From Cylindrospermum sp. NIES-4074 (lineage in GTDB: Bacteria; Cyanobacteriota; Cyanobacteriia; Cyanobacteriales; Nostocaceae): a DNA stretch of 64,000 nucleotides. The stretch lies in assembly GCA_003994795.1 (NCBI GenBank), contig AP018269.1:3835677-3899676 (forward strand), written 5' to 3'. How positions within the stretch are numbered: position 1 is the first letter of the stretch; the number at the start of each line of letters is the position of its first letter. Below the pieces are notes generated by a model. The model ran no database searches, had not been told where the DNA came from, and saw nothing but the letters and a program-made list of their open reading frames with translations. This document shows, piece by piece, positions 28,701-38,158 of the stretch. The position numbers and the translations under genes were made by a program.

Positions 28701-29760
28701 CATCGCCTGTGTCCTCTGGGGAACCGATAACATCAAAACCTACGGCGAATCCCTAGCGCAAATTATGTGGATGGTGGGTGTGCGTCCGGTTGCCGATGCC
28801 TTGGGACGGGTGAATAAGTTGGAGTTGATACCTTTAGAAGAGTTGGGACGTCCTAGAATTGATGTAGTCATCAACTGTTCTGGTGTCTTCCGCGATTTGT
28901 TCATTAACCAAATGAACCTACTTGACCAAGGGGTGAAAATGGCCGCTGAAGCTGATGAACCCTTGGAAATGAACTTTGTCCGTAAACACGCTTTGCAACA
29001 AGCTGAGGACATGGGTATTAATCTGCGTCAAGCAGCGACTCGCGTTTTCTCTAATGCTTCTGGTTCTTATTCGTCAAATATTAACTTGGCGGTAGAAAAC
29101 AGCACTTGGGACAGCGAAGCGGAGTTACAGGAAATGTACCTCAACCGGAAATCTTTCTCTTTCAATTCCGATAACCCCGGAGTTATGGATGAGTCCCGGC
29201 AGATTTTTGAAAGCACTTTGAAAACTGCTGATGCGACGTTCCAAAATTTGGATTCTTCCGAAATCAGTTTGACGGATGTTTCCCATTACTTCGACTCAGA
29301 TCCTACCAAGTTGGTAGCAAGTCTGCGCGGTGATGGCAAGAAACCAGCATCTTATATTGCAGATACAACCACAGCTAATGCACAGGTAAGAACATTAACA
29401 GAAACTGTGCGTTTGGATGCCCGTACTAAGTTGTTAAATCCCAAATGGTACGAGGGGATGTTGTCTCACGGTTACGAAGGTGTGCGCGAACTTTCCAAGC
29501 GGTTGGTAAATACCACTGGTTGGAGTGCGACAGCCGGCGCTGTGGATAACTGGATTTATGAGGACACAAACGAAACCTTCATCAAAGATGAAGAAATGCA
29601 AAAACGTTTGCTGAACCTCAACCCCCATTCTTTCCGCAAGATTGTCTCAACTTTGTTGGAAGTGAATGGACGCGGTTATTGGGAGACTAGCGAGGAGAAT
29701 TTAGACCGTCTGCGCGAGTTGTACCAAGAAGTCGAAGACCGGATTGAAGGAGTAGAATAA
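25774..29760 (+). CDS. chlH: Magnesium chelatase subunit H
   Basis: 1328 residues from the ATG at 25774 ([20 protein letters not shown]), the usual length for cyanobacterial ChlH, preceded by GAGGAAGC. It is the large porphyrin-binding subunit of the ATP-dependent chelatase that puts Mg2+ into protoporphyrin IX, with ChlI and ChlD encoded elsewhere. CobN/Mg-chelatase signatures are visible, including [35 protein letters not shown], and the C-terminal [19 protein letters not shown]4 normally stimulates this enzyme; a GUN4-domain kinase is 24 kb upstream. A hairpin terminator follows the stop. Confidence 0.97.
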   Translation: MFTHVKSTIRHIAPDNLRGRNLIKVVYVVLESQYQSALSQAVRAINSNHPNLAIEISGYLIEELRDPENYEEFKREIETANIFIASLIFIEDLAQKVVAAVEPHRDHLDVSVVFPSMPEVMRLNKMGSFSLAQLGQSKSAIAQFMRKRKEKSGAGFQDGMLKLLRTLPQVLKFLPMEKAQDARNFMLSFQYWLGGSPENLENFLLMLADKYVLKDVDKQNFASSTYEAPVVYPDLGIWHPLAPTMFEDVREYLNWYTARKDISQDLKDPLAPCVGLVLQRTHLVTGDDAHYVAIVQELESLGAKVLPVFAGGLDFSKPVDAYFYEPTTNTPLVDAVVSLTGFALVGGPARQDHPKAIDALKRLNRPYMVALPLVFQTTEEWMDSDLGLHPIQVALQIAIPELDGAIEPIILSGRDGTTGKAIALQDRVEAVAQRALKWASLRRKPKLNKKVAITVFSFPPDKGNVGTAAYLDVFGSIFEVLQALKNNGYDVQDVPANAKELMELVIHDAQAQYASPELNIAYKMSVPEYEALTPYSQRLEENWGPPPGHLNSDGQNLLIYGKQFGNVFIGVQPTFGYEGDPMRLLFSRSASPHHGFAAYYTYLERVWGADAVLHFGTHGSLEFMPGKQMGMSGDCYPDNLIGSIPNLYYYAANNPSEATIAKRRSYAETISYLTPPAENAGLYKGLKELSELIGSYQTLKDSGRGVPIVNSIMDKCRIVNLDKDINLPETDAKEMSAEERDNIVGNVYRKLMEIESRLLPCGLHVIGKPPTAEEAIATLVNIASLDRQEEEIQGLPSIIAKSLGRSIDDIYRNSDLGNLEDVQLLQDITLATRAAVTALVQEQIDAEGRVSLVSKLNFFNMGKKEPWVESLHKSGYPKVDTAALKPLFEYLEFCLQQVCADNELGALLRGLEGEYILPGPGGDPIRNPDVLPTGKNIHALDPQSIPTTAAVQSAKIVVDRLLARNKAENEGKWPETIACVLWGTDNIKTYGESLAQIMWMVGVRPVADALGRVNKLELIPLEELGRPRIDVVINCSGVFRDLFINQMNLLDQGVKMAAEADEPLEMNFVRKHALQQAEDMGINLRQAATRVFSNASGSYSSNINLAVENSTWDSEAELQEMYLNRKSFSFNSDNPGVMDESRQIFESTLKTADATFQNLDSSEISLTDVSHYFDSDPTKLVASLRGDGKKPASYIADTTTANAQVRTLTETVRLDARTKLLNPKWYEGMLSHGYEGVRELSKRLVNTTGWSATAGAVDNWIYEDTNETFIKDEEMQKRLLNLNPHSFRKIVSTLLEVNGRGYWETSEENLDRLRELYQEVEDRIEGVE

Positions 29761-29767
29761 TCTGTAG

Positions 29768-29795
29768 GGCAGGCATCTTGCCTGCCTTAATTTTT
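29768..29795 (+). terminator. Terminator-like hairpin after chlH
   Basis: GGCAGGCA (29768-29775) and TGCCTGCC (29779-29786) form an 8-bp stem around a 3-nt loop, followed by TTAATTTTT. It overlaps a dispersed 'GGCATCTTGCC' type repeat. Confidence 0.7.
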
Positions 29796-29812
29796 CAATC
29801 TGGAATATTACC

Positions 29813-30388
29813 ATGAATGCTGTAACCGTCACCCTGAAACCAGCACTGGAACTGACAGATGAGCAATTTTTTCAGATATGTCAAGCAAACCGCGACTTGA
29901 AATTTGAACGCAGTGCAAGCGGAGAATTAATTATCATGCCACCTACGGGGGGAGAAACGGGAAATCGTAATGGCAGACTAAATCAGCAATTATTTAATTG
30001 GACTGATGCTGATGGTACTGGCATCGCTTTTGATTCTTCTACTTGTTTTAAATTGCCTAACGGTGCAGATCGTTCCCCTGATGCTTCTTGGATAAAATTA
30101 GAAAGATGGAATGCTTTAACTGAGGAACAGAAAGAAAAGTTTCCACCCATTTGTCCTGATTTTGTAGTTGAGTTACTTTCCCCAAGTGATAGTTTGAAGG
30201 TTGCACAGGAAAAGATGAGGGAATATATAGATAATGGTGTGCGTTTAGGTTTATTAATTAATCGTAAATCTCGTCAGGTGGAAATTTATAGACCTGGTAA
30301 AGAAGTTGAGGTTTTGGAATCTCCTGTTACGGTTTCGGGGGAAGATGTTTTAAAGGGTTTTGTTTTGAATTTGGGGATGATTTGGTAA
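29813..30388 (+). CDS. Uma2 family (DUF820) endonuclease-like protein
   Basis: 191 residues. Uma2 motifs are RSPDASWIKLERW with the conserved Asp, CPDFVVELLSPSD with the Glu, and a Lys in KVAQEKMREYIDNGVRLGLLIN. The N-terminal FERSASGELIIMPPTGGETG segment is typical of this subfamily. Lacks the coiled-coil tail of the copy at 10653. Role unknown. Confidence 0.88.
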   Translation: MNAVTVTLKPALELTDEQFFQICQANRDLKFERSASGELIIMPPTGGETGNRNGRLNQQLFNWTDADGTGIAFDSSTCFKLPNGADRSPDASWIKLERWNALTEEQKEKFPPICPDFVVELLSPSDSLKVAQEKMREYIDNGVRLGLLINRKSRQVEIYRPGKEVEVLESPVTVSGEDVLKGFVLNLGMIW

Positions 30389-30778
30389 AATTAATTATAT
30401 AGGTATTTATTTAACCAGGTAAATATGGTTGTTTAATGTGTGTGGAGAAGGGTAGGGGTTTGTATGAAAATGAACCACGAAGCAGCGAAGGACACGAAGG
30501 AGGAAGAGTTTTAGAGAGATTTTGTGTAAGTTTTAACTGAAAATAGCGGCTTATACCTATACAGGAGTATTACCCCAATCTGTCCAATCCGTTTCATCTG
30601 ATTTGGTAATAGTCTGATATGGTGTACTTGAGTTATTTGAATTTTCTCGCAAAAGTGCTTTTAATGAATCTCTTCGTATTTGTTCCCTTATTAATCTGTT
30701 CCTAGATTTTGAATCAGATGAATTTGCACCTTGTTGTTTAAATTCATATTTTAGAAGTATCACCAAACTAAACTTGCC
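30389..30778. other. Gene-poor spacer with a doubtful minus-strand frame
   Basis: 390 bp. A GAACCACGAAGCAGCGAAGG-type repeat lies at 30471-30500. A 69-codon minus-strand frame (30557-30766) has only TTG or GTG starts and no recognisable motif; it could be a small gene divergent from the next one, but support is weak. Confidence 0.4.
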
Positions 30779-31195
30779 ATGAACGTAGCAACATTTGAAG
30801 CGTCTGTCTCGTACAATGACATGGTTGGCTCTGTATCAGCTGATAACGCCGATCCATCTTCAATATCTCACTGGCTTGATAAACGCAATCTGAGAAACTC
30901 ACCAGATGAGCTAGTATTTGGGATAACACTGTCTTTCGGGCAGAATCACGGAGAGGAGATTGTCAATCCAGTCAGGGTAGTATTCTTGCTAATTACAGGC
31001 GAAAATATAGCTACGCTAACAAAAAAGATTAATGGTGGCCAAGTACCACTACAGGTAAGGCGCATTGAAACAGTAATGACATTTCCTGAATTTTTCAGCT
31101 TATTCAAACAATTTAGTCTTACACTCTCGCCGAATCAGAACAAGCATACAACTAAAGGAATACTAGAGGGAGTGAAGTATCAGTATGAAGATTGA
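30779..31195 (+). CDS. Unknown protein, 138 residues
   Basis: ATG start at 30779. The product has a beta-rich look with a ELVFGITLSFGQ segment and a VRVVFLLITGENI strand, and ends in a charged tail. I do not recognise a family. No clear ribosome site is visible before the ATG. Isolated between a repeat-rich spacer and a HIP1-rich spacer; codon use is not markedly unlike its neighbours. Confidence 0.45.
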   Translation: MNVATFEASVSYNDMVGSVSADNADPSSISHWLDKRNLRNSPDELVFGITLSFGQNHGEEIVNPVRVVFLLITGENIATLTKKINGGQVPLQVRRIETVMTFPEFFSLFKQFSLTLSPNQNKHTTKGILEGVKYQYED

Positions 31196-31531
31196 GCCAT
31201 TGTTTTCATGTTAGCTCCTTACAATAGTTTAGGATGTTGGTTGGGAGTGCGATCGCTTAAAATTGAGGTAGTTGTGAGCGATCGCCATTTAGGAATAAGT
31301 TGGAATAGTGATCGCTGTTTTGAGGTTTGGAGGGTGCGATCGCTTGTTGCGAATGTGTAGGGAGAGCGATCGCTCCCTGCTACTGTAATTATAGAAGAAG
31401 CAAGTGATTAGAAAAGATCACGCAAAACCACGACTTACACAATAAGCGATTCAAACAGCTTTAGCATTTTTTACAAATAGTGTATAATCGACGCACCTCA
31501 ATGAAAATAAACAATATAATTATAGATATGT
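31196..31531. other. HIP1-rich spacer
   Basis: 336 bp with four full GCGATCGC octamers between about 31249 and 31372, plus one near-match, far denser than elsewhere. No gene seen. The A/T-rich final part (31400-31531) precedes xisH. Confidence 0.6.
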
Positions 31532-31951
31532 ATGTCTGCTAAAGATGTTTTTCATCAAGTTGTCAAAACAGCTTTACAGAAAGACGGTTGGCAAATTACT
31601 CATGACCCACTGACAATTAGTGTGGGAGGAGTTAATCTTTCTATCGATTTAGCCGCAGAAAAGCTGATTGGTGCAGAACGCGAAGGACAAAAAATTGCAG
31701 TTGAAGTCAAAAGTTTCTTACAGCACTCGTCTGCTATCTCAGAATTTCACACAGCATTAGGACAGTTTATTAATTATCGAGGTGCATTAAGAAGGTTACA
31801 ACCGGAGCGTGTTTTATATTTAGCAGTCCCTTTAACAACTTACAAAACATTCTTTCAACTTGATTTCCCCAAAGACATGATATCAGAAAATCAGTTGAAA
31901 ATGCTTGTTTATGATGTAGAGCAAGAGGTGATTTTCCAATGGATAAATTAA
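31532..31951 (+). CDS. xisH: XisH-family protein, copy 1
   Basis: 139 residues. The family start AKDVFHQVVKTALQKDGW is clear, and the core SIDLAAEKLIGAEREGQKIAVEVKSF has the Asp, Glu-x-Lys pattern of a PD-(D/E)xK nuclease fold. XisH was named as one of the factors controlling fdxN element excision in heterocysts, but homologues are widespread in strains without that element, so the general role is unsettled. Overlaps the xisI gene by 13 bp. Confidence 0.88.
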   Translation: MSAKDVFHQVVKTALQKDGWQITHDPLTISVGGVNLSIDLAAEKLIGAEREGQKIAVEVKSFLQHSSAISEFHTALGQFINYRGALRRLQPERVLYLAVPLTTYKTFFQLDFPKDMISENQLKMLVYDVEQEVIFQWIN

Positions 31952-32274
31952 TTCAATATCGCCAGCTTGTACAACAAATATTACAGGAATATAGCGAGCA
32001 AAAACCAGCTTACGGAAATATAGAAGTAGAGACAATTTTTGATAAAGAACGTGACCATTATCAAATAGTTCATGTAGGCTGGGAAGGTCAAGATTGGGTA
32101 CATAGTTGTATCATTCACATTGATATTAAAGGTGGCAAAATTTGGCTTCAGTGGAATGGTACAGAAGATGATATTGCAGCTAATTTAGTAGCTGCGGGAG
32201 TTCCCAAGGAAGATATTGTGTTAGGGTTCCAGTCTCCTTTTATGAGGCAGTTTACAGAATATGCCGTCAGTTAG
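31939..32274 (+). CDS. xisI: XisI-family protein, copy 1
   Basis: 111 residues. Family features are MDKLIQYRQLVQQILQEY at the N-terminus, a central DHYQIVHVGW strand pair, and the C-terminal DIVLGFQSPFMRQFTEYA. Begins inside the end of xisH (13-bp overlap), which implies translational coupling and a complex. XisI is the obligate companion of XisH in most genomes. Confidence 0.88.
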   Translation: MDKLIQYRQLVQQILQEYSEQKPAYGNIEVETIFDKERDHYQIVHVGWEGQDWVHSCIIHIDIKGGKIWLQWNGTEDDIAANLVAAGVPKEDIVLGFQSPFMRQFTEYAVS

Positions 32275-32409
32275 GAGATGTTTTACAGCAATTTTCAGGT
32301 AAATTTACCACATTCTCTGTTTTGAGATGTGGGGGATGGGCGATCGCTTGGACAATTAGTATAATGATATTAACTAGACTTAATACCTAGCCAATATTGC
32401 CAGGAAGAA

Positions 32410-32826
32410 ATGCCAGCAAAAGACATTTACCATGATGCTGTTAAAAATGCCTTAATTAAAGATGGCTGGACAATTATAGCTGACCCTTATTTTTTGCAGT
32501 ATGAAGATGCAGAACTTTATGCTGATTTATTTCTTGAAAAAGCCTTATTAGTGGAGCAACGAGGACGGAAAATAGTTGTTGAAATCAAAAGCTTTATCAG
32601 TCCTTCTCCCATGAGAGATTTTGAAAATGCTCTAGGTCAATATATTTTATACCGCGATATTTTACAATTATCCAATAAAAGTTATGAAATTTATCTAGCA
32701 ATCAGAGACACAACATATGATACTTTCTTTCAACGAAAATCTATTCAAGCAGTAGTTAAACTTCACAAAATTGAATTTATTATTTTCAACAATGAAAAGG
32801 AGGAAATTACTTTATGGATAAATTAA
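32410..32826 (+). CDS. xisH: XisH-family protein, copy 2
   Basis: 138 residues, clearly paralogous to copy 1 ([36 protein letters not shown]) but well diverged, so this is not a recent duplication. The same nuclease-like Asp and Glu-x-Lys spacing is retained. Overlaps its own xisI by 13 bp, the same overlap as in copy 1. Confidence 0.87.
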   Translation: MPAKDIYHDAVKNALIKDGWTIIADPYFLQYEDAELYADLFLEKALLVEQRGRKIVVEIKSFISPSPMRDFENALGQYILYRDILQLSNKSYEIYLAIRDTTYDTFFQRKSIQAVVKLHKIEFIIFNNEKEEITLWIN

Positions 32827-33155
32827 CAGAGTATCGGGAGTTAATTAAACAGGTGCTTACTGAATATGATAATTTAGCTCGTCAATCACCTGATGAACAT
32901 TCAGAAACTTGTTTAGTATTTGATGAAACTCATGATCATTATCTCTGGTTGACTGTAGATTGGCAAGGTAGCAAAAGGCTGAAACATACTCATGTTCATA
33001 TTCGGATTAAGAATCAAAAAATTTACATAGAAGAAGATTGGACAGAAGAGGGAATAGCGACTGAATTAATGAGATTAGGTGTAACTGCTAGTGATATTGT
33101 CTTGGCTTTTCAACCTCCAGATGTGAGAAAATTTACTGAATTTGCAACAGCTTAA
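32814..33155 (+). CDS. xisI: XisI-family protein, copy 2
   Basis: 113 residues: [30 protein letters not shown] and the [18 protein letters not shown] end match the family. It overlaps the upstream xisH by 13 bp. Two complete pairs in tandem, separated by 135 bp, suggest independent cognate pairs rather than one mixed complex. Confidence 0.87.
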   Translation: MDKLTEYRELIKQVLTEYDNLARQSPDEHSETCLVFDETHDHYLWLTVDWQGSKRLKHTHVHIRIKNQKIYIEEDWTEEGIATELMRLGVTASDIVLAFQPPDVRKFTEFATA

Positions 33156-33534
33156 TCAATTATTATGTTAGCTGTTTGGGAGTGTGAAGTGCGTCGCGCT
33201 TTTAAGAAAGCGCATTAAGGGCGGGCAAGATGCCCACCCCACAAGAATTACATTGAATGATGGTATGCAGATTATAGGATTTTCCGTTTACTAGATAATT
33301 ATATTAAGTTGGTGTATGTAAAATAATATTGCCAAAGTTCAATAGCTGTTCCATAGATAAAAACCACCTCCGGCAATGGGAAATCACCGGAGGTTATGAA
33401 CAAAGACATTGGAATAGTGGACTATTCTATAAACCACTTTAACTTTTCGGTAAAGGCTTACCCTCCGTCTAAAGGATAGGATAAAATTAAGTTGTCCAGT
33501 CATCAGAAATAGGTAAATATTCTCTCTTAACTTC
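33156..33534. other. Repeat-bearing spacer
   Basis: 379 bp without genes. It holds an intact copy of the dispersed GGGTGGGCATCTTGCCCGCC repeat on the minus strand (33219-33245) and a perfect 8-bp hairpin ACCTCCGG / CCGGAGGT at 33366-33394 without a T-run. Confidence 0.6.
33219..33245 (-). repeat. Intact dispersed repeat (empty site for the MITE)
   Basis: On the minus strand this reads CTTGTGGGGTGGGCATCTTG and then CCCGCCC. It is the uninterrupted version of the repeat that the MITE at 3315-3504 split, and of the one carrying a 23-bp insert at 40914. Confidence 0.8.
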
Positions 33535-34419
33535 CTAGATATTAATTTGCTGCTTCTGAGTTAAACTCATAGCGATGCCTTTTTCATAATAAGCAGCTTC
33601 ATTGATAAAAATAGGCCAAACTGTGGATTTACCCTCATAAACAATCGTTTTACCCTCAAAGGTGAGAAAAATCGGATCTCCTGGGTTCAAGGGTTCATAA
33701 TCTCTGTTTTGTAGTTGTGGATGAATCATCCCTGATATTGTGCCATCTTCCTGTTTTGGGTAGTCTACAACTGATAAGTGATGATAAAGTGTCAGTGTTT
33801 CCTTGGTTGCAGGAATTTTGTCCTGGTTGAACTTTTCTAGATAGTCCAAAATCTGATGCACTAGTTCCTCTGTTTGTTGAAATAGAGTTGCGTCTAAGAT
33901 ACCTTGGGCAATGGGGCCAACCTCAATGCCAAAACCCAATTCACTCAGGGAATTCAAAAACGGGTTTTCTGCAACTGATGTGAAAGAACAGCGATAAATC
34001 TTTACTAAAGGGTTGAGAGAACTCAAATAAGCAGCCAGTCGTAAGTTTAAAGGATGACTGTTTACCAGAATTATTGTTAAATCCATATTCGCGGTGGTGC
34101 TGTGCAAATCTAAGATAAAATCTGCCCGTTGATCCTGATTTGCTGATAAGATATTGTAGATTGACTGAGCGCGTAATTGTTCGTAACTTTCCAGATTGGG
34201 ATTTTGCAGGTTTTGCTGAAGAAAACAGCGATTTAAATCCTGATCTGTATATCGTCTGGCTACAGCAAAGGCTTTAGGGTTCGCTAGTAAAGTTACAGTC
34301 TGAAAACTCGGTCTGGTAATCAATTCGGGAAATTTGGCAAACTTTTGGACTAAGTAAGCTCCTGTGAATTCATTACCATGAGTTCCACCAACAATAGCCA
34401 CTCGATTAATCTGGTTCAT
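33535..34419 (-). CDS. Aspartoacylase-like (AstE/AspA family) zinc deacylase
   Basis: 294 residues from the ATG at 34419 ([20 protein letters not shown]); the frame extends further upstream, but that part is not family-like. Zinc ligands are expected from [10 protein letters not shown] (His and Glu) and DLHSTTANM (His). The family hydrolyses N-acetyl-aspartate or a related N-acyl amino acid; cyanobacterial members are annotated as probable aspartoacylase, and the natural substrate is uncertain. Transcribed toward xisI copy 2. Confidence 0.85.
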   Translation of the reverse strand: MNQINRVAIVGGTHGNEFTGAYLVQKFAKFPELITRPSFQTVTLLANPKAFAVARRYTDQDLNRCFLQQNLQNPNLESYEQLRAQSIYNILSANQDQRADFILDLHSTTANMDLTIILVNSHPLNLRLAAYLSSLNPLVKIYRCSFTSVAENPFLNSLSELGFGIEVGPIAQGILDATLFQQTEELVHQILDYLEKFNQDKIPATKETLTLYHHLSVVDYPKQEDGTISGMIHPQLQNRDYEPLNPGDPIFLTFEGKTIVYEGKSTVWPIFINEAAYYEKGIAMSLTQKQQINI

Positions 34420-34819
34420 TATTACACCAACTCTGGAATGCAACCATCGAGAAATGTGCTTTGAGAGTAACCTAACTTTATCTAGAGATTTTTGCAAGTT
34501 TTCGCCAGCAAAATCTTCCCGGATGGGTGAAAAGTCAATTGAATAAGGGTGTATACTGAACCATTTATACAGAAAGTAGGGCATCGCACAGATGTACCCA
34601 CTCAGGCATAATACCTGCTGGCAAAGCCGTTCTAGGATTATCTAGGGCGGTTTTGCGTTGTGAATTCTGTGTGACCAATAAAAAAGCCCCCCAGTATTTA
34701 TCTGAGGGATTCTGCAAGTCGGAATTGTCGCACAAAGACATTCGCGCATCCAACATAGCAATGCAACAAGACAAAAATCTGCCAAAATGCCGAATCAGTT
34801 TCCGTTGACGATTTTGTGG

Positions 34820-35537
34820 TTATTCAGATGTGGGATAACCCATAGCTTTACGTGCTTCACCATCAAAAGCATCCAGCATTCGCTCTCTCCAGCTAAATAA
34901 TAAATCATCTGCCAGTAACAGCGGAAAGGGGCTGATACAGCGTGCCCACTGAAAAGTGGCAAAAACAACATAATCTGCCCAAGCGGGTGCTTGTCCTGCA
35001 AGGAAGGGCTGGTAATGGAGAGTTTGACGCAGTGGGGCTAGACTTTTACGAAAGGTAATAACCCGCTGTTCGCGATCGCCAGAAATATTTTCTAAAGTTG
35101 TGCCAATTGCCCTTTCTCTGGTTTCGCGGAAGTATTTTTTGTCTTTTTCGTGCAGATGTGTATAGATATCCAGCAAAATTAAGGGTGCAATGCCTGGATA
35201 TAGGACTGTTTCCACCCAATCGGTAACAAACCGGGATAACCCCTGGCCAACGACTCCACCAAATAGCGACGGGGATTCGGGGTAGGTTTCCTCAAGATAT
35301 TGAGCGATCGCCCAAGAATCGGTTACAATCCGTTCACCATCAATAATTACGGGTACTTTACCTTGTCCAGAAAAGGCGATCGCATCTTTTTCGGTAAAGC
35401 GCCAAGGTATAGCCTCCCACGGTAGCTTTTTGTGGAGTAGCGCCAACCGCACCCGCCAGCAATTTGGACTAAAACGGCGATCGTCTTCTGCTCCCGCCAA
35501 ATCATACAGCTTGATGGTTTTTGATTCTTTAATTGTT
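34820..35537 (-). pseudogene. Glutathione S-transferase gene decapitated by IS66 element
   Basis: The remaining frame codes for a GST: IKLYDLAGAEDDRRFSPNCW, then GKVPVIIDGERIVTDSWAIAQYLEETYP (glutathione-binding fold) and a helical C-domain. The upstream edge is the IS target duplication. Removing the IS and one duplication joins bases 37097-37093 (ATGGC on the minus strand) in frame to this remnant and restores ATG GCA ACA ATT AAA, giving a 240-residue protein. In the present sequence the only near-cognate start is a TTG at 35500, which would drop the first 12 residues and leave translation without a native promoter. Probably inactive or weakly expressed from the IS. Confidence 0.88.
35530..35537. 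repeat. Left 8-bp target duplication of the IS66 element
   Basis: TAATTGTT, repeated exactly at 37085-37092. Eight base pairs is the IS66-family value. Confidence 0.93.
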
Positions 35538-37084
35538 GTAAGGATTCAGGTCAGGGGGTATTGACAAGTGTGATATGAGAGGGGGAGTATAAAAGGTATG
35601 CAAAAAGACTTGCCTCCAAAACTAGAGAGTGAGACCTTGAGACAGTTGGCGACAGAGCAGCTGGTAGAGATGATTATTGAGCAGGCAAACGCTATAGTTC
35701 AGCTAAAATCCAAAGTAATAGAACTACAACAAGAAATAGAGAAACTAAAAGTTAGTAGAGATTTAGACAGCACAACATCATCAAAACCACCGTCGGGAGA
35801 CATCCTCAAAAAACCCGAAAACAAACAAGAGGATAAACCAGAAGAGAGTGAGGCTGCAAAACGGAAACCAGGAGGACAACCAGGGCATCCAGGAAAAACG
35901 AGAAAGGGGTTTGGTCGAGTAGATAGGTTTGAGATATTACGACCTCAAATGTGTAGTTGCTGTGGTCAGAGAGAATTTCGTGCCGAACCAATAAAAATCG
36001 AAACACAGCAAGTAGCACAGTTGGTGGAGAGGCCAATCGAAATAGTAGAATATCAAAGATATACGTGCATTTGCAGCGAGTGTGGCGAAACGCAAACAGC
36101 AGAATGGTCTCCAGAGATGGTACCAGGGCAAGATATAGGAATTAGACTACAAGCTTTCTTGGGATGGATAAATAATTACGGTCATTTATCTTATGAAAAA
36201 CAACAAGAACTATTGTGGGAACTGGGTGAAATAGAAATCGGGGTGGGAACCTTAGTAGCCACGAATGAACGAATAGATGGTGCAGTAGCTCAAAGTATTG
36301 ACTTGCTTAAAGAGTGGATAAAACAAACCCAGCCAAATATCCATTCGGATGAAACACCTTGGGTAGTCAAAGGGGTAAAAGAATGGTTATGGATTTTTGC
36401 CAACACCGACTTCGCTTTATTTCATGCTGCTGATACTCGTTCTCGCGCCGAATTAGAATCTCTCCTGGGTTCGAGCTACGAAGGTGTACTTAGTTCTGAT
36501 GACTATAGCGCGTATAATGGTTATCCAGTAAAAGCCCAACAGAAATGTCTGGCACATTTACGCCGTCACTTCAAGAAACTAATTAAGCTTCCAGGCTTAA
36601 ATAACCAAGAGATTGGGGCAAAATTTATCAACCTGATAGATGAAGCCTTTAAAAACTATGCTTTATTCCAACAAACTCAAAACATTGTTGAATTCTTGAG
36701 TTGGACATCCGAGTTTAAAACAAAAGTTGAATCTTCTATCAAAATATGGATTGATAAAGCCGGAGGGGAAGCCAGTAAACTTTTACGCTCCTTGCGGAAT
36801 AAAGCTCATCAGTGGTGGTATTTTTTAGACCACCCAGAGATACCGCCTGATAATAATTTAGCAGAACGAACGTTACGTTTAGCAGTAACAAAAAGAAAAG
36901 TTAGTGGAGGTTCCCGTTCTATGGAGCGGTTCCAAGATACTGCCAATTTATTGACGGTCATACAAACTTGTCGTCGTCAAGGACGTTCTGTAATTGAGTT
37001 TTTTGAGCAGGCTATAAAAGCCATAGTTAACACTGCTGTGCAGACCCCTTCTTTAATACCTCCAGTTTAGACCTGAATCCTTAC
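35538..37084 (+). mobile_element. Complete IS66-family element (single-ORF type)
   Basis: 1547 bp. The 15-bp perfect terminal inverted repeats GTAAGGATTCAGGTC (35538-35552) and its complement (37070-37084) begin with GTAA as in IS66. The 8-bp duplication TAATTGTT flanks both ends. It carries one transposase gene and no tnpA/tnpB accessory genes, matching the ISBst12-like subgroup. All parts are intact, so it may still be mobile. Confidence 0.93.
35598..37070 (+). CDS. IS66-family transposase
   Basis: 490 residues. An N-terminal coiled coil (QLKSKVIELQQEIEKLK) and SSKPPSGD segment, a CxxC zinc-finger pair (CSCCGQREF at about 118 and CICSECGE at about 153), and a DDE-type catalytic domain follow. 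Candidate acidic residues are in HSDETPW, SDDYSAYNGY and the C-terminal NNLAERTLR. The stop TAG overlaps the right inverted repeat. Confidence 0.93.
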   Translation: MQKDLPPKLESETLRQLATEQLVEMIIEQANAIVQLKSKVIELQQEIEKLKVSRDLDSTTSSKPPSGDILKKPENKQEDKPEESEAAKRKPGGQPGHPGKTRKGFGRVDRFEILRPQMCSCCGQREFRAEPIKIETQQVAQLVERPIEIVEYQRYTCICSECGETQTAEWSPEMVPGQDIGIRLQAFLGWINNYGHLSYEKQQELLWELGEIEIGVGTLVATNERIDGAVAQSIDLLKEWIKQTQPNIHSDETPWVVKGVKEWLWIFANTDFALFHAADTRSRAELESLLGSSYEGVLSSDDYSAYNGYPVKAQQKCLAHLRRHFKKLIKLPGLNNQEIGAKFINLIDEAFKNYALFQQTQNIVEFLSWTSEFKTKVESSIKIWIDKAGGEASKLLRSLRNKAHQWWYFLDHPEIPPDNNLAERTLRLAVTKRKVSGGSRSMERFQDTANLLTVIQTCRRQGRSVIEFFEQAIKAIVNTAVQTPSLIPPV

Positions 37085-37092
37085 TAATTGTT
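37085..37092. repeat. Right 8-bp target duplication of the IS66 element
   Basis: TAATTGTT, same as 35530-35537. The next five bases (37093-37097) hold the displaced start of the interrupted GST gene on the minus strand. Confidence 0.93.
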
Positions 37093-37138
37093 GCCATATT
37101 GTAATAGGATATTGTGGAATAAAAATAAACTACCCAAA

Positions 37139-38086
37139 ATGCGAGAACTTTATCCACTAATTGCACCTTACCGAGAAGGTAATTTACAAGTTTCTGACAT
37201 TCACACTCTTCATTTTGAAGAATCTGGGAATCCTCAAGGACAGCCAATTGTTGTATTGCATGGCGGGCCCGGTGGTGGCTGTCCGCCTTTTTATCGGCAA
37301 TATTTCCATCCTGAGAAATGGCGGTTAATCATGTTTGATCAACGGGGTTGTGGTCAAAGTAAACCCCATGCCGAATTACGAGAAAATACGACTTGGGATT
37401 TAGTTAGTGATATTGAAAAAATCCGGGAACATTTAGGTATTGAAAAGTGGGCAGTCTTTGGTGGTAGCTGGGGGAGTACGCTGTCATTAGCTTATAGTCA
37501 AACCCATCCTGAACGCTGCACAGGTTTGATTTTGCGTGGCATTTTCATGTTAAGACAAAAAGAATTGCGCTGGTTTTATCAAGAAGGTGCTAGTTATATT
37601 TTTCCTGATGCTTGGGAAGAATATTTACAACCAATTCCTGTTGATGAAAGAGATGATATGATTACAGCTTATTATAAACGTTTGACTAATCCAGATTTAA
37701 CAATTCAATTAGCCGCAGCGCGTGCTTGGTCAATTTGGGAAGGTAGTACAAGTAAACTTTATTTAGATCCAGAAGTTAGGGAAAAGTTTGGTGATGCTGA
37801 ATTCGCAGCGGCTTTTGCGCGAATTGAATGCCATTATTTTATTAATAAAGGATTTTTTGAGTCAGAAAATCAATTACTTTTAAATGTGAACCGCATCCGT
37901 CACATTCCCGCTGTGATTGTTCAGGGAAGGTATGATGTGGTTTGTCCAATGATATCTGCATGGGAATTGCATCAAGCTTGGCCGGAGGCTGAATTTATTG
38001 TTGTTCCTGACGCTGGACATTCGATGAGTGAACCAGGAATCCGCAGCGCTTTGATTGATTATACAGATAAGTTTGCCGAGTTGTAG
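37139..38086 (+). CDS. pip: Prolyl iminopeptidase (alpha/beta hydrolase, S33)
   Basis: 315 residues from the ATG at 37139 (MRELYPLIAPYREGNLQVSD), the usual family start. Signatures are HGGPGGGCPP (oxyanion hole), FDQRGCGQSKPH, and GGSWGSTLSLAYSQTHP with the nucleophile Ser; the catalytic Asp is in QGRYDVVCP and the His in DAGHSMSEP. It removes N-terminal proline from peptides in the cytoplasm. Before the IS inserted, this gene and the GST gene were divergent with a spacer of only 41 bp. Confidence 0.93.
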   Translation: MRELYPLIAPYREGNLQVSDIHTLHFEESGNPQGQPIVVLHGGPGGGCPPFYRQYFHPEKWRLIMFDQRGCGQSKPHAELRENTTWDLVSDIEKIREHLGIEKWAVFGGSWGSTLSLAYSQTHPERCTGLILRGIFMLRQKELRWFYQEGASYIFPDAWEEYLQPIPVDERDDMITAYYKRLTNPDLTIQLAAARAWSIWEGSTSKLYLDPEVREKFGDAEFAAAFARIECHYFINKGFFESENQLLLNVNRIRHIPAVIVQGRYDVVCPMISAWELHQAWPEAEFIVVPDAGHSMSEPGIRSALIDYTDKFAEL

Positions 38087-38102
38087 GTGATTACACCCTG
38101 TT

Positions 38103-38158
38103 ATTGCAGAGATGAATGGCGATCACCTGTTTGATTGCAGAGATAAATGGCGATCGCC
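38103..38158. repeat. Two tandem 25-bp repeats with HIP1
   Basis: ATTGCAGAGAT(G/A)AATGGCGATC(A/G)CC occurs at 38103-38127 and 38134-38158. The second copy has a complete GCGATCGC. Confidence 0.8.

Noticed and set aside
34565-34774. 69-codon minus-strand frame upstream of aspartoacylase
   Set aside because: No motif, no ribosome site, overlaps the non-conserved extension of the aspartoacylase frame.
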